Positions 40,001 through 50,096 of a DNA stretch of 64,000 nucleotides are shown in pieces. The position numbers were made by a program, and so were the translations under genes. Below the pieces are notes generated by a model, which saw nothing but the letters and a program-made list of their open reading frames with translations, was not told where the DNA came from and did not search any database. This DNA is from Mugil cephalus (lineage: Eukaryota > Chordata > Actinopteri > Mugiliformes > Mugilidae). The stretch spans positions 29,137,501 through 29,201,500 of the forward strand of contig NC_061772.1 in assembly GCF_022458985.1 (NCBI RefSeq). The letters are read 5' to 3'. Position 1 is the first letter of the stretch. Each line of letters starts with the position of its first letter.

Positions 40001-41323
40001 CTGCAGCTTACCGATCTCGTGCCTCAGCATCCCCTCCAGCCAGTGCTGTCGAGCTCCGGCCAGGTTGATGGTGAGAGTGGGACGACAGCTCTCCACCACC
40101 ATCACTGCCTGAGACAGCAGCTCGTCAGACAGACGCACCACGACCTGAAGGCGCAAACACAATCAACACCAGCACCTGTACCAGACTTGTTCATCCACTC
40201 TTGTGAATTTCTGCCAACTTCCCTCTTCTAATCCACACCCTCTTGTGTGTTTAGTTTCTTTACGCTAAATAAGCGTGAAAGAAAGTTATTTATCTGATCA
40301 ATCTGTGTTGACTCTATGCCTTGCTTATTTGGTACTCAGCATGAATGTGATAAAGTGTAACTCACTTCAGGCATCAACTCACCTCTCCCACACAGCCTTC
40401 TTTCTGCAGGTATTTGCGTACAGCTGCCCAGACCTGACTTTTAGGGAGCACGCTGCCACCCGTTACCTCCTCAAAGTTCTCATAGGAGCCAAACTTCCTC
40501 AGGACACACTCCATGATTCCCACCGCCTGCAGTCAAAACACAAACATCATGAAGTGAACTCAGAGGCAGGCTGGTCAGACGTTTGATCCTGACGTACCTG
40601 CTCGAGGAAGAGGCCCGAGCCTTCTCGGTACTTGTCCAGCACGGCCCTGGGTTCGGGCTGTGCGTACTCAAACTGAGGCTCATACTTGTAGTCAGACTGG
40701 AAGAAGGTCTGTTTCTCCTGCTCCAGGTTGAGTGGTCTGAGGGCCACGAGTAGGCAGGGCCTGCCGGATGTAGGTATCGAGGTGCCTCCCACGCCTTTAG
40801 CTATGTGAGGCAAGGAGGTGGCGGGTCGCATTTGCCCCCTGCTGGCCCGCATCCCTAGGGAATAGTTGACAGAGCAGGTGCTTTCACTGCGACGCATCCA
40901 GCCGCCAGCTCCCAGGCTGGGGCTGGTCAGGCTGCGAGCCGGGGGCGAGGGGGCGGCCGAACCACTCCGCCAAGGAGGCTGCAGGATCCTCCTGTCCGCC
41001 ATGTGCTCCTGAGACCCTCGAAGGCGTTGGGGCGTCACCTCCAGGCTGAGGGGACGGCGGAGCGGCGGTCTAGGCGTGGGACCACATTTTAACGAGGACG
41101 ACCTCCTCTCTGCCGGGTGGCTGCTGCTCGTCTGAGTCGGGAGTCCATTGTGGGAAACCTTCTCTCTCTTGGCGACGCTGCTCCTTTTGGACGGTGTAGC
41201 GGCCTTGGCGGCGGAGCTGCCGTCGGTTTTGGGTGGATCTGCTCGGACATTTGGCCTCAACAGGTCCCCGACGCTTTCACCCTTAACCTGATCCATGAAG
41301 ACTTCACCTGAATCCAACACCAT
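32737..41323 (-). CDS. matcap1: Microtubule-associated tyrosine carboxypeptidase 1 (KIAA0895L)
   Basis: A zinc metallopeptidase that removes the C-terminal tyrosine of alpha-tubulin on microtubules. Six coding exons, in transcript order: 41323-40598, 40526-40383, 40144-40012, 36194-35889, 34938-34841, 32898-32737. They have compatible phases and total 1569 nt or 522 residues. Exon 1 encodes a Ser/Pro/Arg-rich N-terminus with the conserved RRSEST...SVN and LPHIAK segments. The active site, an HExxxH motif, is HEIG/THYLRG, split by the intron between 40012 and 36194. NPTEEGLASLHS downstream supplies the probable third ligand, and the C-terminal domain ends LQELLP. The start at 41323 (MVLDSGE) matches remembered KIAA0895L and has G at -3 and +4. 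The fifth exon uses the weaker donor gtctgt. The protein is about 50 residues longer than the human one as I recall it, mainly N-terminally. Confidence 0.93.
33290..33715 (+). mobile_element. LINE reverse-transcriptase C-terminal fragment
   Basis: Decayed frames read V-K-x-L-K-Y-L-G-H-I-V-T-D-D-L-S (about 33325-33378). After an inserted MITE they resume at about 33590-33690 with CSDKMNLCRSHCTALHNTTLWS, resembling the post-RT thumb region of non-LTR elements. It lies in the last matcap1 intron in antisense orientation. The family is not assigned. Confidence 0.55.
33378..33537. mobile_element. cactgcaaaaa-family MITE nested in a LINE
   Basis: The TIRs are cactgcaaaaaa and gtttttgctgtg (inverted cacagcaaaaac). 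The interior shares, in inverted orientation, ttgtcaaacaaataa/cccattagcagatttttttt with the element at 41465-41695. It interrupts the LINE frame. No clear target duplication was seen. Confidence 0.6.
33716..34840 (-). other. matcap1 last intron, remainder
   Basis: Non-coding sequence with a (GAA)n tract near 33736-33751 and AT-rich stretches. I see no gene or clear element. Confidence 0.5.
35040..35510 (+). mobile_element. LINE fragment (RT C-terminal end and tail)
   Basis: A plus-strand frame reads F-I-P-D-M-E-G-D-S-V-D-S-Y-K-Y-L-G-T-F-I (about 35130-35195), the segment after the reverse-transcriptase active site in L2/Rex-type elements. The tail near 35490 is gttatattgaattgaa. It lies in a matcap1 intron, antisense. 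Confidence 0.55.
36389..36540. repeat. Teleost dispersed repeat with (ACCAG)7
   Basis: The segment accaatcagccacaacattaaaaccaccgacag resembles a very common fish repeat end. It runs into seven perfect ACCAG units at 36501-36535. A related inverted fragment (gtggtcataatgttatgcctgatcgg) occurs at 27278-27303. Confidence 0.55.
36598..36785 (+). mobile_element. Dispersed teleost repeat fragment
   Basis: The segment tagtggccactagagggaac...gcccaactttacagc...aacatgtttacagcctgg is a motif set I recognise from fish genomes as a short interspersed repeat. It has no coding content. Confidence 0.45.
36781..37095. repeat. TTAA-CCCTTTCATGCAT element end plus (TA)n array
   Basis: The segment ttaaccctttcatgcatagtggtcactacagtgga is a known type of fish DNA-transposon end with a TTAA flank. 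It is followed by a ~140-bp imperfect TA/TATG array at 36955-37086. The matching right end is not found, and a LINE fragment follows. ORFs over the array are spurious. Confidence 0.6.
37300..37445 (-). mobile_element. LINE fragment (minus strand)
   Basis: The minus-strand frame reads K-K-D-L-S-R-L-Y-F-L-R-K-L-R-S-F-S-V-C-S-E-L-L, a conserved stretch of non-LTR retrotransposon ORF2 near its C-terminus. Confidence 0.6.
37510..38040 (+). mobile_element. L2/Rex-type LINE ORF2 C-terminal fragment
   Basis: The open frame 37705-38037 encodes PYMTYCVEVWATVYKSN and IIKLQKRATQLIHKVGY-EPTN, a classic non-LTR RT C-terminal segment. Frameshifted upstream sequence (KFLGTIIDHKL) extends it to about 37510. 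Truncated and inactive. Confidence 0.75.
38041..40011 (-). other. matcap1 intron between the two halves of the catalytic motif
   Basis: Remainder of a large intron (36195-40011) splitting HEIG from THYLRG. There is no coding signal, only AT-rich DNA and one perfect hairpin at 39229-39261. Confidence 0.5.
39229..39261. repeat. Perfect 11-bp stem hairpin
   Basis: The arms acagccgacag and ctgtcggctgt are separated by 11 bases. GC-rich arms in AT-rich DNA suggest a transposon terminus or a structural site. It is too short to be a microRNA precursor on its own. Confidence 0.6.
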
Positions 41324-41464
41324 CACCTCGGCTGCTGTAGGTCAGGCTGCACCACGCTCCGGGCCTCACACTGATAAAAAAACACAAAGATTAACTGATA
41401 ATGCTCAATTTATTGGATTTAGCGGCTTTATTTCATCTTGAAATGACAAACACTTGTAGGAACT

Positions 41465-41695
41465 AAACTCACTGCAAAAACAGAATCACTAGAAAGAAGC
41501 AAAACATTTTTTTATAGTAAATCAAATCATCTTGTACAAAGAAAAAAAATCTGCCAATGGGTTAACATTATTTTTGCTTGACACAAGGTTCTTGTCTCTC
41601 AACAAAATATAAGATGTATTTCTTTGATACAAGGATTTTTTTGCTTTTTTTGAAGATCTTTTTTTGCAGTCACATCTTAATATAGCTTTTTTGAA
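41465..41695. mobile_element. cactgcaaaaa-family MITE
   Basis: The ends are actcactgcaaaaacag and tttttttgcagtcac. A ~230-bp AT-rich body with poly-T lies between them. It is located just upstream of the first matcap1 coding exon and is related to the element at 33378-33537. Confidence 0.6.
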
Positions 41696-42630
41696 TTCTT
41701 CTTTTTTTTTTTTTTTTATCAGACACTTTTGGTTGTTACCAGAGACTTTTCTGTCCATGCATCAAACAGAACAGAGGTGAAGTTACATTCTGAGCTTTGT
41801 GCAGGTCTGCGCGACAATAAATAAGTTAAATAATAACTTTAAGCAGTGAGGGCGACTTTACAACTTGTTCCATCGAAAAACCCAACACCATTTCGCTAGA
41901 CAGCAGCTGTTTAATATTCTACCAAATGTTTATTTGCAAACTGAGATCAGATCTCAAGAGAAGCATGTGGAGACACATTTTAACACCAGGTAAGACCATG
42001 GGTCCTTGAAGCTGGACACCTGCTACATGATTGCCCAGGTTGGACGTTCATACAGGGTGTGAGCGAGACCTTAAAGAACTCCGAATGTCATATTACCACA
42101 ATGAAACTCTTAACACTGAGGCTTATCACTGGCTCAGAATATGGGTTCAGGAGGCAAACACCCTCTCTGCTTGTATGGTTGGGATTAAAACTTAATTAAA
42201 TAATCGTTTTAGAAAGGATCTCAAACAGTAAACTAAAAGAACAAAGAAATGTTCTGTTTCTGCCTCATCCTCACCCATACACAGAGGGAATTATTTGGTT
42301 TTTTATTTTATTTTATCTTATAAATGTGTGACTGGGTGTTAATACATGTGCTGCTTTAATTAGACCAGAGATGACTTAATGAATGGCAGCAGAGAGCTTC
42401 CACGGTGGAGACACAAAAATAGAAGAGCTGTCTGAGGAGACACAAATGAAATAAAACAGCAGTTAAACCGAAATAAACCTCTACACAGACAGCAGTAAAA
42501 CAGAAATACATTACTTCATAAATAAAAATCACAGTATTTATTTATTTAGTCCTACAGTAAATCTGTTCACCGTTATCCCTTCCTGGCAGGGATCCCTTTT
42601 AACTCCACAAACAACTTAAACAGACACTGA
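41696..42630 (-). other. matcap1 5' intron
   Basis: AT-rich, non-coding sequence between the 5' UTR exon and the first coding exon (whose acceptor on the minus strand is at 41335-41336). I see nothing else recognisable. Confidence 0.5.
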
Positions 42631-42870
42631 CCGAGCAGCGGGTCCCGGTTTTCTGCGGAGGATTTCCGTTTTCCAGCCTCTTCATTCACGCATCGTGGCG
42701 GAAGCTCCACGCACCGGGACGGGAGCGGAGCCGCTGAACGGAGATAACGGTTTTTAGTCCTGGACCGGAACCTGGACCTGGGCCTGGACCTGGACCGGCC
42801 AGGAAGCGGCGGTCGAGTTGGAAGATATGACGCGTTACGCTGTCACGGCGCGCATGACGTCCCGTGCGTC
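42631..42870 (-). promoter_or_regulatory. matcap1 5' UTR exon and CpG-rich promoter
   Basis: GC- and CpG-rich stretch whose minus strand carries a donor (gctgctcg/gtcagt, boundary at 42630/42631). It contains a short ggacctg-unit minisatellite at about 42763-42800. The position upstream of the coding exon fits the transcription start region, but the exact start is unresolved. Confidence 0.5.
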
Positions 42871-43010
42871 TTTACGCACAAGCGGAAGAGGGTGTATGGA
42901 GGTCCAGAGGAGCCATGAAATACAAACCAAAAGGAGATCGAGGAGATGAATGGAATTGTAGATTTATTAAAAAGATAGAAATTCAGTGCCCAATATTAAT
43001 TACATACAAT

Positions 43011-43011
<1 letters not shown>

Positions 43012-43066
<55 letters not shown>
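43012..43066. repeat. (TAA)18 microsatellite
   Basis: Eighteen perfect TAA repeats with no interruption. Likely polymorphic. Confidence 0.97.
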
Positions 43067-43068
<2 letters not shown>

Positions 43069-43977
43069 AAAACTATATTATTTATTATACAGGATAAGAT
43101 GTTACAATCCTTTATCAGTCCTACATATAGACCCAGTTACTTACAGGTACTTATAGATCTGAACCACATCTGGACCTCAAACCATCATCATCTCATCTCT
43201 TTGGTTTTAGCTGCAGAGGTGAGAAGACAGGAAATAATGTGTAAAACATTACACAAAAAATAAATTACCTAAAAAAAGGCAGATAATACTGAAAAAGATC
43301 ACGAAAAATTAATTTGCTTGCGATGCAGAAAACATTACCAAAAAAATAAAAAAATAATTGTGATGTATGGAAAATACTGCAAAAAATACAATTAAACTGA
43401 ACTTAATTAGCTTGCAAAGCAGCAGGTGTTCCAAAAAAAACCCTGGAAGATACAGAGCTTATTGTAAAGAAGGAAAGGAAATAAGCATAACATGCAAAAA
43501 ATACCACAGAATAAGTAAATAGATAAATAGACCTAACGCCTCCAGTACCATTAGTGAGATGCCTGTGAGCGTCATTCAGGAAGCCTCAGCATGGAAAGCA
43601 CCGAGGAATTTGTTATTGTTTAGCTAAATGTGATGGAAACTAAGCCGTTGGATTTGTTGAATGGCTGCTTCATGCTCCTTGAGACCTCCAGGGCCTACGG
43701 TGTCACCTTAAGCCTGACATGGTGGCACTTTTCCCAGATCGATTTCACGCCAGCTCCATCCCCTCTTATGGAGGATGAACATGTCGTTTTTCCCGCGTTA
43801 AAGGTCTCACTAGCTTATTATGATGATGGGCTAATGTAAAGCTGAGTTACAACATACAGTATGCTGCAGGTGTGAACTTCTCCAGAGGAGTTCGACTCCA
43901 GAAGATCGGATGAAAGAATGTGATCTGCTTTAATAACATCAGCAGGCTCAGTTAAACGGAGGCAGGTATAACCCAAA

Positions 43978-44092
43978 GAGAACCAAACGCATGTAGAGAG
44001 CATCTACACCTTTGAGTCCAAAGATCTTGTGGCCGGTGATGGACGTCAGGTCAACCTTCCAGTCAGCGACGTTGATGTGAATCTTTCCAACA
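43978..44092 (-). pseudogene. NFS1-like cysteine desulfurase exon fragment, copy 1
   Basis: The minus strand reads [20 protein letters not shown], then [15 protein letters not shown]. This corresponds to the segment of mitochondrial cysteine desulfurase around the PLP-binding lysine (SGHK-I-Y-G-P-K-G-V-G-A-L-Y). The reading leaves the family after LYMR and stops. No splice acceptor precedes it and no other desulfurase exon was found, so it is a captured exon fragment rather than a gene. Selenocysteine lyase is a less good match. Confidence 0.65.
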
Positions 44093-45779
44093 GGTGTGAT
44101 AAAAAAACAAACAAACAAACAAAAAAACATACACCGATTCATTAAATGTGTGGACAAAGAGCTCTTTCTGAGATGTACCTGCTTCTGTGTGAAACACTGT
44201 TTTATTTCACTCACCAACATGTATGAGGAAGTCAGCACACTTTGGGCACAATGCCAACGGGGAAAACAAGACGGAAAAGATAGTTGTCTTATTGGGGGGG
44301 ACAATTCATGTTTTTCACAAACTGGGTCCCAATTCTGCACCCACGCTCTCTTGCTCATTTTATTTTTCAAATTCGATCCATCGTGCAACGGCCAGACATT
44401 TACAAAATTGAGAAACTCAGCATCTGCACGAAAGAAAAATTGAAGGCATACAAGTAGTTAGACGCCTGTAACAGTGTCTTCAATGGACATGTGCAAGATT
44501 TGCAATAGATGATGACTTTTATCCATGTAAACACAGAGGGTCTGTCTTTATCAAGCGAAGCTTCTCCTACAAAGACATTACAAGAAGTAAGTGGAGCCAC
44601 TGTGGATGGGAACGTAGTGAACGCAACTGCAGTTTGTCTGAATCTGAATCTGAACACACCTGAAACATGCAACTAGCGGTTAGCATTAGGTTAACATGTG
44701 AGAATCCCCCAAATAATTAATATAATTTCCATCACCACTTATTCTTCCCTTTATCCAGGCTGAAAATGATAAGAAGTGAGAAGAAGATAAGAGCTGGTAT
44801 GTGACAAAACTTCAAGTTAGTGTTTTTGATTTTTCGGTTTTGGCTCAAATTTTCATGGTCGATAGTGACAGTGTTTGCCTCAAACGTCCCTCTGTTTTGC
44901 CTCCAGCTAATGTCGCAGTGACGTAGGCCACGAAGGGGTCGACTGAAGACAAACTACCAAACAACTACAGGATTTAGAATTAGGATTAGAAAACGTTTAC
45001 TGTATACAAAATAAATAATGGGATAAAAATAGAATAGAACAGGGACAAAATAGTTGGTTCACAATATCTACAAAACATTTAATGTTAATTTGGTATTTTG
45101 TAATGATATGGGAATAAAAGATGAAGATTTTAATATTACAGGTGGGGTGGATGATTTGTGTGGTATATATACAAAAAGAAACAAACAACCAAAAGAATAT
45201 ATAAATTATGGGGAACTGCCCATTCACATGTAAATATATTTGCATGAGAATCGTTCTCTGACATGGTGGCACTTTTCCCAGATCGATTTCATGCCAGCTC
45301 CATTCCCTCTTATGGACGATGAACATGTTGTTTTTCTTTAATAAGCTAGGTCTCACTGACTTATTATGATGATGGGCTAATGTAAAGCTGAGTTACAACA
45401 TACAGTATGCTGCAGGTGTGAACTTCTCCAGAGGAGTTCGACTTCAGAAGATCGGATGAAAACCTGCCAACAGATCACTGGAGATGCCATTCTTATAGAA
45501 TCTGTTTAAATTAAGATGACAGTTAACAAGCATGCATCCTACATGAGAGAGAGAAAAGAAACGTGTGCGTTTTAAATGAAGAGCAACAGCCTAATGAATT
45601 ATGTTCATTGCTGCATAATAATCACTGTTAACTGGCTCAGTAAATCATAGACATTTCATCATGTTGAATATCACTTTTTGCTGCCTCACTGGTTCTCAAA
45701 CCTAAGGCTCTGATGTAGAATGTGATCGGCTTTAATAACATCAGCAGGCTCAGTTAAACGGAGGCAGATATAACCCGAA

Positions 45780-45892
45780 GAACCAAACGCATGTAGAGAG
45801 CATCTACACCTTTGAGTCCAAAGATCTTGTGGCCTGTGATGGACGTCAGGTCAACCTTCCAGTCAGTGACGTTGATGTGAATCTTTCCAACA
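45780..45892 (-). pseudogene. NFS1-like cysteine desulfurase exon fragment, copy 2
   Basis: Second copy of the same fragment within the tandem duplication. It differs from copy 1 at a few bases, for example cctgtgatgg for ccggtgatgg. The homology to copy 1 stops exactly at the ctgttgg edge (45892), where unrelated DNA begins. No functional context. Confidence 0.65.
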
Positions 45893-47330
45893 GTTCGAGT
45901 CACACCACCATCAAGATACTATCACGAACAACAGACTCATTGACCTAATGGATGGACTTTCACATGGGCTCCAACTTCCAGCCTCCGAGGTAAATGAAAC
46001 GCGGCACCGGTTCGGTTCTTCCTGGATGATGCTCCCAACGACAGATTTTCACCTTTGACTAAATGGATACAGTTTCACATGGGCTCCAACTTCCGCCTTC
46101 CAAGGCAACTGAAGACATACCAGTCATTCCTGAATGATGCCCACGGACGCCTCACTAACAATAGTGGGGGTGTGAGCTCTTCTCTTGCAGGGCTACAGAC
46201 TGTGGATTGATTCGGCTTTACCTTTTGATGCTGTAAGTCACACTGAGGCCAGAAGTGAAGCTGCCTCGTGGGGACGACGGCGTTTATAGCTTACATGTTT
46301 TTTTTTAACAGGAGGTTTTGTTTTATTGCAGCAGTTTGCTTGTGTTGATTTAAATCTGGGAGCTGTTTTTAATGCTTAACTGACAGATTTTCACTTTGAA
46401 ATTGACTATTTCTGTCAACAACTGGATGAAGGGTGTGATAAAAAAAAAAAAAAAACATACACCGATTCATTAAATGTGTGGACAAAGAGCTCTTTCTTTG
46501 ACTCTGGAACTGTGGCATTTTATATTTGCATGATGGCAGAGATGTACCTGCTTCTGAGTGAAACACTGTTTTATTTCACTCACCAACGTGTATGAGGAAG
46601 TCAGCACACTTTGGGCACAATGCCTACGAGGAAAACAAGACAGAAAGACAATTGTCTTATTGGGAGGGACAATTCATGTTTTTCACAAACTGGGTCCCAA
46701 TGCTGCACCCACGCTCTCTTGCTCATTTTATTTTTCAAATTCGATCCATCGTGCAACAGCCAGACATTTACACCTAATTGAGAAACTCAGCATCTGCACG
46801 AAAGAAAAATTGAAGGCATACAAGTAGTTAGACGCCTGTAACAGTGTCTTCAATGGACATGTGCAAGATTTGCAATAGATGATGACTTTTATCCATGTAA
46901 ACACAGAGGGTCTGTCTTTATCAAGTGAAGCTTCTCCTACAAAGACATTACAAGAAGTAAGTGGAGCCACTGTGGACGGGAACGTAGTGAACGCAACTTC
47001 AGTTTGTCTGAATCTGAATCTGAACACACCTGAAACATGCAACTAGCGGTTAGCATTAGGTTAACATGTGAGAATCCCCCAAATAATTAATATAATTTCC
47101 ATCACCATTTATTCTACCCCGTGGTTCACAATATCTACAAAACATTTAATGTTAATTTGGTATTTTGTAATGATATGGGAATAAAAGATGAAGATTTTAT
47201 TATTACAAGTGGGGTGGATGATTTGTGTGGTATCTATACAAAAAGAAAGAAACAACCAAAAGAATATATAAATTATGGGGAACTGCCCATTCACATGTAA
47301 ATATATTTGCATGAGAATCGTCCTCACAGG

Positions 47331-48300
47331 TTTTGAGGAATTGACTGGCAGGTGGTTTCTCTCAGGAGCAGGGAACGTTTTAGATCATGGATCATTGAAA
47401 TAGCTGAATGGGTTTCTAAACCAACTCCACAACCACCCGCAGATGTTTCTGAACAAAAAGTCCCCATCGGAGATTTAGACAAGAACAAGGACATCCTGCG
47501 TCAGACGAGCCAGACCAGTATTTAAACAAGCTGCACAAGATCCTAGTCACTGATAAACTTACTGGACAGGATCGAAGTCCTGTCCCTCCACCTTAGACAA
47601 ATAACCAAATAAGGATAACCTCACTTTAAATTAAAAAAAAGAAGCATTATTGATTTATTGAGGGGTTTATTCTCCAATATTTTAACTTTCAATCCAAACC
47701 ACAGCTGTAAATGTGCCGTCCAAGTAGTACGCCTGTTTATTAATCATCACTCACAGTTAATGTGTATAATAAAGTGTTCAAGTTAAGATGGTTAAGAGTT
47801 ATCGCCACACTTTATGATATTGGTGTGTAGCTACTGCCTTCGTCCATTTTTTTGTCAATTCTGAGATTTTTTCTTCTCCAGGAGCCTTTAAGTCTAATCT
47901 GTTTTTCCAACTGACTCTGTCGGATGAGCAAATGTGAGGTACAAGAAAAGGAAGTTTTAAAATGAGGGATATACAATTTAAAAGAAGCAAAATGATCGGC
48001 CAATAAAACAGGAGAAAACAAGTAAATATATCTAAGCTCAAAGGACCCACAGATAAAACAAACTGGAGTTTTCAGGCTAAAAAACACACACAAAAAAAGA
48101 TTAGACGACATTTAATCTTAGATTTTATTTTACAGTGCAGGATTAGAAGATGCTTCTGTCTCAAAAAAATCATCTTGAATCATCTTGAAGAAAAATAAAT
48201 AAAAAACACCCAAATTATTATTTTTTTTTACCCACAAAATAAATTAAAAACAGTTTCAAAACCTCCAGCTCTGGCAACACTGTTATTCTAACACCTCTGC
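47331..48300. other. Spacer before the galactosyltransferase cluster
   Basis: No gene recognised. The stretch 47945-48070, on the minus strand, resembles 56100-56250 (ttttatctgtgggt-ctttgagcttagat), and 48170-48262 resembles 55750-55880. Flanking DNA has therefore also been duplicated or shares repeats with the B-C interval. Confidence 0.5.
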
Positions 48301-48935
48301 TCCAGTATCTGGTCGTTAGTCGTCACTTTCAGGTCGACACCGCCCCCCAAACCTGAAAACCTCCCCACCACTCAGTTACATCTCAACATTAAACGTGTTA
48401 AACTTACACAACTGTATGAGGCTCTCTTTATTAATGTATAACATCCAAGTGAAAAAAAACAGACAAATATCTTTTCATAAGACGAGTTAATGATTACAGA
48501 AAATTCGACCCTTAATAAACACACTGAATGTCATTTAATCTGCCTGCAACCATTGTAAAAAAGACACTTCAGAATGCAGAACAGGTTTCTGTTAAAACAC
48601 CTTGTTAAAAAACACAAAAACAAAAAAATGTTGACCGGTGAGGTCTCTCACTCTGCGTGTCCTTTCAGATGCTGAAATAGATATGCACACACACACAGCA
48701 TCAGTCCAGAAGAGAAGAGCCATGCTAGTCCTGTGAAGATAAGTAGGAAAGTCATGACTAAGATACTGATCCAGCAGAACCCTCAAACTCCCAGGACCCG
48801 AGCTTGAGGAACAATCAACAGGTCTTGAATAGGGATGGGTATGGGTGTAGCTTTTCAGTCTGGTTACTACCGTTACAGTCAGCACCAGTGCCTTTATGTA
48901 CAGAGTGTCAGTATCCATCCCTAGTCGTGAACGTC
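48301..48935 (-). other. 3' UTR of galactosyltransferase copy A
   Basis: Minus-strand trailer homologous to the trailers of copies B (to about 52805) and C (57424-57696). All three share a polyadenylation context around attaataaag (48428, minus strand). A MITE interrupts it at 48830-48923. Confidence 0.6.
48830..48923. mobile_element. 94-bp hAT-type MITE with 8-bp target duplication
   Basis: The TIRs are TAGGGATGGGTA and TATCCATCCCTA. Flanking 8-mers are GTCTTGAA (48822-48829) and GTCGTGAA (48924-48931). The other two paralogues have the uninterrupted site: copy C reads caacag-gttgtgaa-cgtctcag and copy B its equivalent. The element starts 5 bases past the target duplication that follows the stop codon of copy A on the minus strand, in its 3' UTR. 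Confidence 0.88.
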
Positions 48936-50096
48936 TCAGCAGTACGGGCCGGGTCTGTTAAAGTCTTTCCAAAGCCATATTCTGTCCATGTTTTCATTGG
49001 TTGTGGTGGCGACTATCTTGGAGAAAGCACAGCGGCTGTACGGCTTCGGAAAGACGTGGAAGTAGTTCCAGCTCGGAGGGTCAGTGGGACGGATCCCTGC
49101 ATGCTTCATGCACAAACCCAGATACACGTCTTCAATGTAGAGAGCTCTAACGTGTCTGGATGCCTCCACCAGCTTTTTTGGGAGGTCTAAAGATAAAACG
49201 TAGCCCAGACCCAGAGCATAACGTGGGTACTGTGATTCAGCGTAAAGTTCCTTAGGTATGTACCACTTAGAGTCTTGGTTTCTCAGGACTCGACCTCCAC
49301 GTGCTACAAGTCCAGTCATGTAGTTTGTCTTTGGAGCCTTTAGGAGCATCTTGATGAGGTTTGGGACGTTCAGAAACATGTCTGAGTCGATCTTCATGGC
49401 GTAAGAGGCGTTGGAGCAGTAAGAGTCCAGCCACTCCAGCATCACCATGGTCTTGATGGTCAGGTTCTTGTAGCAGTCCAGGAAGTCGCTCTGGATCAGG
49501 TCTCGGTGCTCTTTGCTCTCCTGCAGCAGCTGCTCTCGCAGCAGCTCGGCCCCGTCTCCGGTCTGGAGCCCCAGCAGGAAGAACAGCCTCAGCTCTTTGC
49601 CCAGGACCGAGCTCTGGCCTCCCCAGGTGCTGCGGATCACGTCTCTGTGCTTCCGGTTGTGGGGGGCCACAGGGACCATGAGGACCAAGAAGGGCTTCTC
49701 CTGCTCACATCTCTGAGGCTCATTCATGAGGAAGTTGTACTTGTAGGGGTATTCCACTAAGTATGGTCTAAGAGATACATCAGGAACAGCTGGGTTCTGA
49801 TCCACCACTGAAGGATGTGCAGTCTGCTGTGGTGTAGAGGGGTCGGCCTCCTGTGTTGATGTCATGTTCTGACTCTCAGCAGTAGTGTTGGGCTCAGATG
49901 TAGATCTAGGATCAGTCCTGTTGTCTGCAGTAACATTTAATCCATGATTTCTGACTGATTTGGTCCATTTAAGGTCCCACTCAGGCACTACTTCATTTAA
50001 GTCCATGTAGTAAAACAGGAAACATGCTCCAAACACCAGAAAAACCACGAAGGAGGATCGATGGGAACAAACACACAATCTCCTGAAGTTCATCAT
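48936..50096 (-). CDS. Beta-1,3-galactosyltransferase 2-like, copy A (GT31)
   Basis: Golgi type II membrane enzyme predicted to transfer galactose (or a related hexose) in beta-1,3 linkage; acceptor unknown. It has 386 residues in a single coding exon. The membrane anchor is near residues 16-31 (FVVFLVFGACFLFYYM), followed by a Ser/Thr/Asn-rich stem with several N-glycosylation sequons. GT31 motifs follow: RSTWG at 155-159, the FLLG strand, DSD metal-binding motif at 237-239 and EDV at 322-324. The start chosen is the ATG at 50096; the in-frame extension upstream starts at TTG and runs across a splice acceptor (cgtctcag at 50104). A short 5' UTR intron (50104-50212) ends the non-coding exon beyond it. 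It is head-to-head with copy B. Family identity is high; the exact paralogue name is uncertain. Confidence 0.9.
   Translation of the reverse strand: MMNFRRLCVCSHRSSFVVFLVFGACFLFYYMDLNEVVPEWDLKWTKSVRNHGLNVTADNRTDPRSTSEPNTTAESQNMTSTQEADPSTPQQTAHPSVVDQNPAVPDVSLRPYLVEYPYKYNFLMNEPQRCEQEKPFLVLMVPVAPHNRKHRDVIRSTWGGQSSVLGKELRLFFLLGLQTGDGAELLREQLLQESKEHRDLIQSDFLDCYKNLTIKTMVMLEWLDSYCSNASYAMKIDSDMFLNVPNLIKMLLKAPKTNYMTGLVARGGRVLRNQDSKWYIPKELYAESQYPRYALGLGYVLSLDLPKKLVEASRHVRALYIEDVYLGLCMKHAGIRPTDPPSWNYFHVFPKPYSRCAFSKIVATTTNENMDRIWLWKDFNRPGPYC

Larger units (their letters stand above)
43700..47330. repeat. Diverged ~1.6-2 kb tandem duplication
   Basis: Copy 1 spans 43700-45250 and copy 2 spans 45261-47330. 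Matching blocks in the same order: 43702-43912 with 45261-45470; 43918-44092 with 45719-45892; 44093-44740 with 46433-47115; 45043-45245 with 47122-47325. Copy 2 carries extra DNA at 45471-45718 and 45893-46432, and copy 1 has 44741-45042 instead. The extra segment of copy 2 itself holds a short internal duplication (tttcacatgggctccaactt at about 45958 and 46073). Parallel ORFs seen in both copies are shared by descent and show no conserved protein, apart from the NFS1-like fragment. Confidence 0.85.

Noticed and set aside
43630-43839. Possible small gene at the start of the tandem duplication
   Set aside because: The frame is not preserved in copy 2 and no known domain is seen.
48804-49190. 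ORF antisense to copy A (equivalents at 51913-52215 and 57649-57951)
   Set aside because: Reverse complement of the galactosyltransferase 3' coding part. It recurs only because the genes are paralogues.
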